Shown here piece after piece: positions 19,220-27,540 of a stretch of DNA of 64,000 bases (its first letter is position 1; each line of letters begins with the position of its first letter). The notes below the pieces were generated by a model. That model was not told where the DNA came from. It ran no database searches and saw only the letters and a program-made list of their open reading frames with translations. The position numbers were made by a program, and so were the translations under genes. The stretch covers positions 1 to 64,000 of the forward strand of contig JASHPB010000128.1 in the NCBI GenBank assembly GCA_030038355.1, in the 5' to 3' direction. The stretch comes from Candidatus Binataceae bacterium. Lineage in GTDB: Bacteria > Desulfobacterota > Binatia > Binatales > Binataceae.

Positions 19220-19532
19220 ACCTCCGGAAAAAGCTCAGAAATCCTCGGGCAAGGCCCGCTTCAAGCCGGGCGACCGTGTTCGCGTTAAGGACCTACCCAA
19301 CCTGTTTTACAGCCGCACTCAGATATATGTCCGCGGCGTCGTAGGCACGATCGCGGCTTGCACGTATCAGGACATCATTCCCGAAGATGAAGCCTTCAAT
19401 CGGGATGGCCGACTCGAGCAATATTACATCGTTCGCTTCCGTCAGAAGGACCTCTGGCCGGAATATCCCTTCGAGAACGATACGCTGCAGACCGAGTCGC
19501 CCGAGCGCTGGCTCGAGCCCGCCAACAACTGA
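19206..19532 (+). CDS. nitrile hydratase beta-subunit C-terminal-half homologue (thiocyanate hydrolase alpha-like)
   Basis: RFKPGDRVRVKDLPN...YVRGVVGTI...YYIVRFRQKDLWPE: NHase beta SH3-like domain; overlaps upstream ORF by 14 nt. Confidence 0.82.
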   Translation: MPKSKPPEKAQKSSGKARFKPGDRVRVKDLPNLFYSRTQIYVRGVVGTIAACTYQDIIPEDEAFNRDGRLEQYYIVRFRQKDLWPEYPFENDTLQTESPERWLEPANN

Positions 19533-19561
19533 ACGCATCGAAAAAAAGAGAGGCTAGCAAT

Positions 19562-20278
19562 ATGAGCCACACACATAATCCCGGCGATGGCGGCGCGGGA
19601 GAACGTCACGCGGCGCCAATGGTCGAAGAGATTACCGACTTCGAGGTTCTCGAGATCGCGGTGCGGGAATTGGCAATCGAGCACGGACTCTTCACCGCGG
19701 AGGATCATCGCAGGTTCACTGAGTGGGCTGAATCAGTCGGACCAGCCGCGGGATCTCGATTGGTCGCGAAGGCATGGATCGACCCCGCCTTCAAAGCCCG
19801 TGTCATGGAAGATGCCGTCAAAGCCTGCAAGGAAATCGGAATCGACTGGGCGGAGCCCACGGGATTCGGCACGCCGAGCGACTACATGAATCTTCGCGTG
19901 CTCGAAGACACGCCGACCCTGCATCACGTAATCGTCTGCACGCTCTGCTCATGCTACCCGCGGCCTCTGCTCGGCATGTCGCCCGAATGGTACCGCACCA
20001 CGAACTATCGGCGCAGATTGGTTCGTTGGCCACGCGAGGTCCTTGCAGAATTCGGCTTGGTACTTCCCCCCGAGGTGGAAATTCGCGTCGAGGATTCCAA
20101 CCAGAAGTGCCGCTTCATGGTCCTCCCGGTGCGGCCTGAGGGCACCGAGAATTGGACGGAAAAGCGCCTTGCAGAAATCGTCACGCGCGACTGCATGATT
20201 GGCGTCGCCCTGCCGCGGCCCGGCAGGACGGCAGACGTTCATCCCGTTCAGAAGGCAGGTCGGCCCGTCCAGCGTTAG
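19562..20278 (+). CDS. nitrile hydratase alpha / thiocyanate hydrolase gamma-like metal-binding subunit (Co-type motif)
   Basis: VCTLCSCYPRPLLGMSPEWYRTTNYRRRLVRWPREVLAEFG contains the CTLCSC metal-binding claw. Confidence 0.9.
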   Translation: MSHTHNPGDGGAGERHAAPMVEEITDFEVLEIAVRELAIEHGLFTAEDHRRFTEWAESVGPAAGSRLVAKAWIDPAFKARVMEDAVKACKEIGIDWAEPTGFGTPSDYMNLRVLEDTPTLHHVIVCTLCSCYPRPLLGMSPEWYRTTNYRRRLVRWPREVLAEFGLVLPPEVEIRVEDSNQKCRFMVLPVRPEGTENWTEKRLAEIVTRDCMIGVALPRPGRTADVHPVQKAGRPVQR

Positions 20279-20299
20279 AGACTTCCTCGGAGGATAGAT

Positions 20300-20653
20300 A
20301 TGAGCGTGAAAAGTGATGTCGACCCGGGCCGCATCGCGCTTCTTGAGACCATGCGCAACACAGAGAAGACCTGGGATACGCTGGCGCCACAATACGGAGT
20401 TACCAATCCGGACCCACCGTGGAAAACGAGCCTCGTCGCAATGTGCGACTGCCTTGACGTTAGCGGAGCGCTTCCAGGCCTCGAGCGGCGCCATGCCGAG
20501 GATGAGCTCGCAGACTCCGTGTATCGCGACGTTCCCGCGCCAGAGCGACAGCTGCTCGCCCTGGCCCACATCATGCTGGGCCGCGGTCTGATCAGCGAGG
20601 ACGATCTCGCGAGCCGTATGCGCGCTGTTCGATCACGGCTCGAAACGGCTTGA
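20300..20653 (+). CDS. nitrile hydratase accessory/activator-like protein (P15K-type candidate)
   Basis: 117 aa, NHase-beta N-terminus-like helices (PERQLLALAHIMLGRGLISEDDLASRMRAVRSRL), 21 nt downstream of the metal-binding subunit. Confidence 0.65.
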   Translation: MSVKSDVDPGRIALLETMRNTEKTWDTLAPQYGVTNPDPPWKTSLVAMCDCLDVSGALPGLERRHAEDELADSVYRDVPAPERQLLALAHIMLGRGLISEDDLASRMRAVRSRLETA

Positions 20654-20821
20654 GCCGCCGCTAAGGCCGAGCACCGAAGCCTCTGTTGATCAGGCCGGCA
20701 TTTCGGCGCGTGCCACGGCTGCGCGTATCCGCGTCGCTCCGCGAAATCTACATTTCCTGTTTCGACCTGTTGTAGTGGATAATTCCTGTCGACCCACAGC
20801 AAGAGCGGAGGTGAGATAGAG

Positions 20822-21313
20822 ATGGCACGGAAGAATCTGGGTGACGCCTTTGGTGGCAAGATAACGACCCTGGAAGAACAGCGTGCAATCTGGCTCGACG
20901 CCCTGCATGAAGACGCCATCTGGGAAGGTCCGACCTTCGAAATCCCGGTCGCGATGATCGGCCGCGACGCCGTGAGCCGTTTCATGGAATTTCTGTTGAG
21001 CGTTGTTCCGCGCTTCAGCACGAAACCGGCAGCGGTTTATCCAACCGCTGATCTGGAAACGGTCATCGTCGAATCCTCAGGCGGCGGAGATACCGTTCAT
21101 GGCGGCCGCTACACGCAGCGCTATTTTACCATTATCACGACGAAAAACGGCCAAGCGTATCGTATGCGCGAATACGTCAACCCGTTCCAGACTTACAAGG
21201 CCTTCGGGAAAGAGCGCTGGGAGCGGGTCATCGGCGAGATCGCCGCGAAGCACAACCGTCCGTGGCCAGCTTCGCAGCCGCCCGACCCAATCGTGTTGCC
21301 GCCCTTGCGATAA
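20822..21313 (+). CDS. SnoaL/NTF2-like fold protein
   Basis: [20 protein letters not shown]...[12 protein letters not shown]...[36 protein letters not shown]. Confidence 0.7.
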   Translation: MARKNLGDAFGGKITTLEEQRAIWLDALHEDAIWEGPTFEIPVAMIGRDAVSRFMEFLLSVVPRFSTKPAAVYPTADLETVIVESSGGGDTVHGGRYTQRYFTIITTKNGQAYRMREYVNPFQTYKAFGKERWERVIGEIAAKHNRPWPASQPPDPIVLPPLR

Positions 21314-21401
21314 AACTGGCGCTTCGTCGGGTCGGCAGACTCATTTCAGGCAGGCACTCGCCAGAGTCAGAGAGAAGGAAGATCGAGGATGTCTAGTGAG
21401 A

Positions 21402-21874
21402 ATGAAGGAAACAAAGCGTCCCCCATTTCCACCGTTTACCTTTGAGACCGCCATTCAGAAAGTTCGCTTGATCGAAGATGCCTGGAACTCCCGTGAACCG
21501 AAGAAGATGGTACTCGCTTACACCGCGGACTCACGTTGGAGAAATCGCGCGGAATTCATGAATGGAAGGCAACAGCTAGTCGCCTTTCTCAAGCGCAAAT
21601 AGGCCCCAGAACTGGACTACCGCCTGATCAAGGCATTGTGGGCATTCGACGGTAATCGCCTCGCAGTAAGGTTTGCCTATGAATTTCACGATGACTCAGG
21701 CAACTGGTTCCGCGCCTACGGCAACGAGAATTGGGAGTTTGATGAGAACGGACTGAGCGATCGAAATTCGCGTCGATAAATGATCTCCTTATAAAAGAGA
21801 TCGATCGCAAGTATCACTGGCCACTTGGGGGCCCTCCCAACGGCCACCCTGGTCTGAGCGATCTCGGCCTATGA
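21402..21874 (+). pseudogene. DUF1348/NTF2-like protein, nonsense + frameshift
   Basis: [66 protein letters not shown] then TAG (21600-21602, apparently at a conserved Trp), same frame continues [51 protein letters not shown], then [33 protein letters not shown] in another frame. Confidence 0.85.
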
Positions 21875-21881
21875 GCAATAC

Positions 21882-22427
21882 TTGCAGGGCGATATCGCGT
21901 GTAACATTCGATCTGCTTTATATCGGCCAACGGAGGTAGAAGCTGTTTGGAAAAAAAATCGGTCGCCACTCATATCCGCGTTGACTCCAAAAAGAAGGGT
22001 TGTCCCCGGATCGGTTCAGACCTACCTTCAAAACTCCAGCGTGGAGAGTTCCAGCAATTTGTCGTTCGATGTTGTCTTCAACGGAGTTACGGCGCCCGGT
22101 GTTCTCGATAGTGGATCGAACGGATACTTCTTCGACGATTCGAATATTCCCGAGTGCCCCCAGGAAGCCATCGTCGAGTCTTTCATGAGCGCAACCGATG
22201 AAAGTATTGGCAGTTCCGTATCCGGCATCGTGAACTTCGACGTGGAAAATGCCCTGGACCTCTTAGACTCAGACAACGGCACCAATGACGCATTCAACGA
22301 TCTAGGCGGTACCTTCGACGGCGGTTCGTCCGTCGATGAGTTTGATTGGTGCTCAAAGTTCTTCCTCGGTAGAACCGTTTTTATCGGCAATACGGATGCC
22401 AAAATCGTCATTGGGTACACGCCCTGA
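21882..22427 (+). pseudogene. truncated DUF3443-like protein remnant
   Basis: LDSGSNGYFFDDSNIPECP and FDWCSKFFLGRTVFIGN resemble DUF3443 retropepsin-like proteins, but the N-terminal signal/barrel portion and the central part are missing. Confidence 0.5.
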
Positions 22428-22444
22428 CGTCGTTAATCGCGGCG

Positions 22445-23590
22445 CTAAGCTCCGATAGCCACTCCGACTACACGGCCGATTGCGAATGTTACGGCCGCTG
22501 CCGCAAGGCCGATCGCCAACTGGAGCATCCCGGAAGTTAGGAGATTGCGCCCCGTGAAGAGCGTTGTCCCAGCCCCGACCATGAATAGCACCAGCGCGCA
22601 TAGCACGAGGCTCACCACGATCGCCTCGCTACCTGAGAGAACAAAGAACGGCAGCACCGGGAATACCGCTCCGATCGCGAACAGCAGAAACGATGATATA
22701 GCGGCGATCGAAGCCGATCTTCGACGCCGGGACGAATCCACTCGGCTTGTCACCTCATCGGGAGCGAGGCGCGAGTGCTGAGAGATCATGCGATCCGCCA
22801 TTGCTGCCGCGGCTTCGTCGGTAAGTCCCTTTGCGCGATAAATTCGGCTTAGCTGCTCACGTTCGTCTGCAGTCATAAGCGAGATCTCTTCGGGCCGAAC
22901 TTCAATCTCGTTCAAGTAGGTTTCCATTGAGGTGCTCACCGAGAGCCACTCTCCCATCGCCATCGCGCACCCGCCCGCAACGAGGCCAGCGAGTCCCGTG
23001 ACCAGGATTGCGTGCGGCTTCATCGCGGCCCCCGCAACTCCCATCACCAGGCTGAGGTTCGAGACCAGACCATCGTTGGCGCCCAACACCGCGGCGCGAA
23101 GTGCAGTCGCCGTTCCTGTCTGATGCCTTCCCTCGAGGCGGGTCAGCGCTGCAATCGACATAGTAGGCGCCGGAGCCGCCAAAGCCTCGATCAGGCGCGC
23201 GTGCGATCGCTCGGCCGCCGGCAATCCCCCGGCTGCCGCCTCGGGCTGCGTATCGTAGTCGCCGCTTCCACCGCGCTCGAGGCTGGTCGCAATTGGCAGC
23301 ACGAACGCCGGTCCAAAGCGACGCGCAAGCAAGATCAGGGCACGGGTGCGCCAGCGCGCCTGCACTTCGGGTATGGGATGCCCGATCTCGGACAAGCGCT
23401 GCTTCCAGAACTCCGCATGGTCCTGCTCGAGTTCCGCCAACCGACGATATACGCTCGAGACTTCAGGCTTGGTTTCGAGCTGCGCCAGTCCTTGGTAAAG
23501 CGCGATACTGTCGACCTCGCCCTGAAGATTCGACAGGTATCGTCCGAGGTTCATATCGTCCTTAAGATTAATTTCTTCACCCCGCCCCAT
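22445..23590 (-). CDS. rubrerythrin-domain + VIT1/CCC1 iron/manganese transporter (Er-VIT / MbfA-like)
   Basis: N-terminal ferritin-like EVDSIALYQGLAQ...ELEQDHAEFWKQRL; C-terminal VIT domain RAAVLGANDGLVSNLSLVMGVAGA. Confidence 0.9.
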   Translation of the reverse strand: MGRGEEINLKDDMNLGRYLSNLQGEVDSIALYQGLAQLETKPEVSSVYRRLAELEQDHAEFWKQRLSEIGHPIPEVQARWRTRALILLARRFGPAFVLPIATSLERGGSGDYDTQPEAAAGGLPAAERSHARLIEALAAPAPTMSIAALTRLEGRHQTGTATALRAAVLGANDGLVSNLSLVMGVAGAAMKPHAILVTGLAGLVAGGCAMAMGEWLSVSTSMETYLNEIEVRPEEISLMTADEREQLSRIYRAKGLTDEAAAAMADRMISQHSRLAPDEVTSRVDSSRRRRSASIAAISSFLLFAIGAVFPVLPFFVLSGSEAIVVSLVLCALVLFMVGAGTTLFTGRNLLTSGMLQLAIGLAAAAVTFAIGRVVGVAIGA

Positions 23591-23686
23591 AGTACCTGGC
23601 CTTAATGCAGTCGCGATTGATCCTGTGCTATGAGACTGCTCTCATTGCAGGACTAATTCGACCCATGCCGCGCCCGGCGGAGAACC

Positions 23687-25423
23687 GTGGAGCAACATGC
23701 CGAGGTACTGATCGGACGAACGTGGCCTCAGCGCGTTCCGGGATGGCGAGACCTTATCGCGATCGCGCTGGTGATTGCGATCGTCGTCCTGCTCGGTTCG
23801 GGAGCGCGTCAGATGATCGCGCCGCTGGTCGCCTCTCGGGGCGCTACAATCTCCCTTTCGCCCGCGGCACTGCCCAACTATGCGCTCCGCACCACGCTCA
23901 GGATGCTGGCCGCGCTGCTCGCCTCGTTGATCTTCACGTTCCTCTACGCAACTCCGGCAGCCAAGAGCCGGCGCGCCGAGACGGTATTGATACCCCTGCT
24001 CGACGTCCTGCAGTCGGTGCCGGTGCTGGGTTACCTTTCGTTTACCGTGGTCTTTTTCGTCTCGCTGTTTCCGCGCTCGTGGCTGGGACCGGAGCTGGCC
24101 GCGATCTTCGCGATCTTCACCGCACAGGCCTGGAACATGACCTTCAGCTTATATCAGTCGCTGATAACCACTCCGACCGATCTGATCGAGGCGAGCCGCA
24201 GCTTTCGCTTCAGCGGCTGGCAACGATTCTGGTGTCTCGAAGTCCCGTTCGCGATGCCCGGCCTGATTTGGAACATGATGATGTCGATGTCGGGAGGATG
24301 GTTTTTTGTCGTCGCCTCTGAGGCCATCTCGGTCGGCGCATTTCAGGTGGCGCTGCCTGGCATAGGGTCTTACGTCGCGCTCGCGATTCAACAGCGCTCT
24401 CTCGCCGCAATCGGCTGGGCGATCATTGCGATGACCGTGGCAATCCTGATTTACGATCAACTGCTGTTTCGGCCGTTGGTGGCATGGGCCGACAAGTTCC
24501 GGTTCGAGCAAACTGCAGCCCAGGTTGTGCCGCGAAGCTGGGTGCTGGACCTGTTTCGGCAGGCGCCCCTAATGAAGTTCGTGACCGCGCCCTTGGGGAG
24601 CGGTGTGCAGGCGGCCGCGCGCGCACGACTGGCTCTACCGCGCAGGCCCGCCTGGCTCGTACCGTTGATACCCTCGCGACCGATCGCGGATGTCGCCTGG
24701 TACGGAATGGCCGCCGCGCTGATCGCATATGCCACGACGAGACTCGTGCAATTTGCCCGACCAGAGCTCACGTGGGCCGATGTCAAAATCGCAACGGACA
24801 ATGGCTTATTGACGCTCGCGCGTGTCGTTATCCTGATCATTCTGGCGACGATGGTCTGGGTGCCGATAGGCGTGGCAGTAGGTTTGCGGCCGCGGGTGGC
24901 GTCGAAGGTGCAGCCGGTCGCCCAGTTTCTCGCGGCATTTCCCGCCAACCTGCTCTTCCCGGTCGCCGTGTACGTGATCGTCACATTCCGTCTCGCGCCG
25001 AAGATATGGCTGAGTCCTCTCATGATCCTCGGCACTCAATGGTACATCCTGTTCAACGTTATCGCCGGCGCGAGCGCGTTTCCCGGCGACTTACGCGAGG
25101 CCGCGGCGAGCTTCCGCATACGCGGATGGCGATGGTGGCGAGAGGTGATGCTGCCGGGCATTTTTCCCTACTATGTGACCGGCGCGATTACCGCGTCGGG
25201 CGGCGCCTGGAACGCAAGTATCGTTTCGGAAGCGGTTTACTGGGGGTCAACCCGTATCAACGGCGGTGGACTCGGCGCGTACATCGCTCAGATGACCGAA
25301 GCGGGAGATTACCCGCGTATCGCGCTCGGTATCGCCGTCATGTCGGTTTTTGTTATCTCGATGAATCGGCTTATATGGAGGCCGTTCTATGCCTTCGCAG
25401 AACGCCGAACGCGGCTTGATTGA
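23687..25423 (+). CDS. ABC transporter permease, two fused BPD_transp_1 domains (nitrate/sulfonate/taurine type)
   Basis: Two permease cores with EAA-like loops (DLIEASRSFRFSGWQRFWCLEVPFAMPGLIWN; DLREAAASFRIRGWRWWREVMLPGIFPYYVTG). Confidence 0.9.
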   Translation: MEQHAEVLIGRTWPQRVPGWRDLIAIALVIAIVVLLGSGARQMIAPLVASRGATISLSPAALPNYALRTTLRMLAALLASLIFTFLYATPAAKSRRAETVLIPLLDVLQSVPVLGYLSFTVVFFVSLFPRSWLGPELAAIFAIFTAQAWNMTFSLYQSLITTPTDLIEASRSFRFSGWQRFWCLEVPFAMPGLIWNMMMSMSGGWFFVVASEAISVGAFQVALPGIGSYVALAIQQRSLAAIGWAIIAMTVAILIYDQLLFRPLVAWADKFRFEQTAAQVVPRSWVLDLFRQAPLMKFVTAPLGSGVQAAARARLALPRRPAWLVPLIPSRPIADVAWYGMAAALIAYATTRLVQFARPELTWADVKIATDNGLLTLARVVILIILATMVWVPIGVAVGLRPRVASKVQPVAQFLAAFPANLLFPVAVYVIVTFRLAPKIWLSPLMILGTQWYILFNVIAGASAFPGDLREAAASFRIRGWRWWREVMLPGIFPYYVTGAITASGGAWNASIVSEAVYWGSTRINGGGLGAYIAQMTEAGDYPRIALGIAVMSVFVISMNRLIWRPFYAFAERRTRLD

Positions 25424-26753
25424 GAGAAGGTCGCGGGCGGCGCCGAGCGGCGACCGCGTCCTCGAAATGCGCGAAGTCCACAAAGGCTTCGCCAAGCCCT
25501 CCGGTGAACCACTGCCGGTGCTGGCCGATATCAATCTCGCAATCGCAGAGGGCGAAATCCTTGGCCTCCTCGGACGTTCGGGCTCAGGCAAATCGACGCT
25601 GCTGCGGATCGCCGGCGGTCTTATCAAGCCATCGTCAGGTACGGTGCTCTATCGTGGAAAACCGCTCCTGGAGCCCGCGGCCGGCATCGCCGTGGTGTTT
25701 CAGAGCTTCGCGTTGTTCCCGTGGCTCACGGTCGAGGAAAATGTCGAAGCGGGCCTCGATGCAATAGGCCTGGCCAAAGCCGAAGCGCGCCGCCGGACGC
25801 AATCTGCGATCGAATTGATCGGCCTCGACGGCTTTCAGTCCGCCTACCCGCGCGAGCTTTCTGGCGGGATGCGCCAGCGCGTCGGATTTGCGCGCGCGAT
25901 GGTGGTCGAGCCGGTCCTGCTTCTCATGGACGAGCCATTCTCCGCCTTGGACGTGCTCACGGCGGAATCTTTGCGGACAGATTTCATGGATCTCTGGATC
26001 GAGCGACAGCTTCCGACCAAATCAGTCCTGATCGTGACGCACAACATCGATGAAGCGGTCATGATGTGCGATCGCATCCTGGTTCTGTCCTCGAATCCAG
26101 GACGAATCGCCGCTGAAATTCCGGTCCCGCTGGCACATCCGCGCGATCGGCAGGATAGTGAATTTCGCCGCATAGTCGATGAAATCTACTCGATCCTGAC
26201 CTCGCGCACGACCGAGTCGCTCAGCGCCGGCAACCACGCCCGCGGCCCCTTCGCACATCCACTGCCGTTGGTGACGGTGAATCGCTTGATGGGGTTTATC
26301 GACACGCTTGCGCAAGCGCCCTACAACGGGCAAGCCGAGTTGGCCGAAATCGCGGAAGCCTTCTCGCTGGACGTCGGCGCGCTATTCGCGATCGCCGAGG
26401 CGCTGCACATGTTGGAATTCGCCGAGCTCAAGGAAAGCGCGATCAAGATTACCGCGGCTGGCCGCCTGCTCACGCAGAGTGACACCGAGGAGCGTAAGCG
26501 GTTATTCCGTGAGCATCTGCTGCGTTTCGTTCCGCTCGCAGCACACATCCATCACGTTCTCAGCGAGCGCGAAGACCATCGCGCACCGCGCGAGCGATTC
26601 GAACTCGAACTTGAAGATCATCTCAACCCGGGTGATGCGGAAAAGTCCTTGCTGGCGGCGATCGGATGGGGCCGCTACGCGGAGCTTTTCGAATATGACG
26701 ACGACGCCCGAATCTTTGCGCTGATCGGTAGCAACAGTGAATCAGCTCTTTAA
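25389..26753 (+). CDS. ABC transporter ATP-binding protein with C-terminal AAA-associated domain
   Basis: Walker A GRSGSGKST, signature LSGGMRQR, Walker B LLLMDEPFSALD; C-terminal extension PLPLVTVNRLMGFIDTLAQAPYNGQAELAEIAEAF. Confidence 0.92.
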   Translation: MPSQNAERGLIERRSRAAPSGDRVLEMREVHKGFAKPSGEPLPVLADINLAIAEGEILGLLGRSGSGKSTLLRIAGGLIKPSSGTVLYRGKPLLEPAAGIAVVFQSFALFPWLTVEENVEAGLDAIGLAKAEARRRTQSAIELIGLDGFQSAYPRELSGGMRQRVGFARAMVVEPVLLLMDEPFSALDVLTAESLRTDFMDLWIERQLPTKSVLIVTHNIDEAVMMCDRILVLSSNPGRIAAEIPVPLAHPRDRQDSEFRRIVDEIYSILTSRTTESLSAGNHARGPFAHPLPLVTVNRLMGFIDTLAQAPYNGQAELAEIAEAFSLDVGALFAIAEALHMLEFAELKESAIKITAAGRLLTQSDTEERKRLFREHLLRFVPLAAHIHHVLSEREDHRAPRERFELELEDHLNPGDAEKSLLAAIGWGRYAELFEYDDDARIFALIGSNSESAL

Positions 26754-27138
26754 CAACATCCTGTGTCCGGTCGATTTTGACGGCCAGGCCGCGTCGGCAC
26801 TCGAATTAGCGGCGCGAATCGCAAGGACTATGGGCGCCGCGGTTTGCGTTGTTCACGTCGTTTCGGCCGACGCACAAGCTGAGCGCGGATGGCAAAAAGG
26901 TGAAGCTGTTCAACTGGAGAAAATCGCGGACGAAAAGCTGAGCGGGCTCGCCCACGATTTCATCGTCCGCAGCGGTGCCGTTGCGTTCGAAGTGCTTAAT
27001 GCCGCCGCCGACCTCGACGCCGATTTAATTGTGATGCCGACGCACGGTCGCGCCGGTTTGAAGCGGCTCGTTCTTGGAAGTGTCGCGGAGCAGGTCATTC
27101 GAAAATCTCCTGTGCCCGTCCTCACGCTAGTTCCTTGA
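26737..27138 (+). CDS. universal stress protein (UspA family)
   Basis: ILCPVDF..., DLIVMPTHGRAGLKRLVLGSVAEQVIRKSPVPVLTL ATP-binding UspA signature; overlaps ABC ATPase by 17 nt. Confidence 0.92.
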   Translation: MNQLFNNILCPVDFDGQAASALELAARIARTMGAAVCVVHVVSADAQAERGWQKGEAVQLEKIADEKLSGLAHDFIVRSGAVAFEVLNAAADLDADLIVMPTHGRAGLKRLVLGSVAEQVIRKSPVPVLTLVP

Positions 27139-27165
27139 GCTGCTGGGACAAATGATTCGGGGGCT

Positions 27166-27390
27166 ATCATCGCAGAGGTCGCGGCATTGGTCTGCGACCG
27201 AGCGCGAGCCGCCAAGTTGTCGGCGCTGCTGACGGTCGTGGCATTATCGCGAGCGCGCTCTCGGGGCCGCGATCACCACGCGCTTGGTGGAACTAGGCTG
27301 GATGGAGAGGACGAAGCGAAGCCACGCAGCGATCGGCACTGCATCGGGCAGGTAGGGGCTCCACTAGACTTCGGAGTCGACACGTCCGAA
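27166..27390 (+). pseudogene. ArsR-family transcriptional regulator remnant
   Basis: IIAEVAALVCDRARAAKLSALL (ArsR N-terminus) joined to frame-shifted AITTRLVELGWMERTKRSHAAIGTASGR*GL (ArsR C-terminus); the central HTH is missing. Confidence 0.6.
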
Positions 27391-27415
27391 GCAACCGAAC
27401 GCCGAGCAGACTAAT

Positions 27416-27435
27416 ACTTCGATCAACGTCGAAGT
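27416..27435. repeat. perfect 7-bp inverted repeat ACTTCGA-tcaacg-TCGAAGT
   Basis: Read directly; lies between the ArsR remnant and the CMD gene; not followed by a T-run. Confidence 0.6.
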
Positions 27436-27540
27436 GACGTTCTTGCTTTCGATCGTCTGGGTCATATGATTAGGGCAAGTTGCGGATAGCTCTTGTTCGG
27501 GCGCGAGCGCATAGCCCCGACATCACAGGAGGCAGCCATG

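Noticed and set aside
18794-19532. Frameshifted single nitrile hydratase beta gene
   Set aside because: The two halves have their own start codons and natural domain boundaries, matching the known split subunits of thiocyanate hydrolase rather than a lesion.
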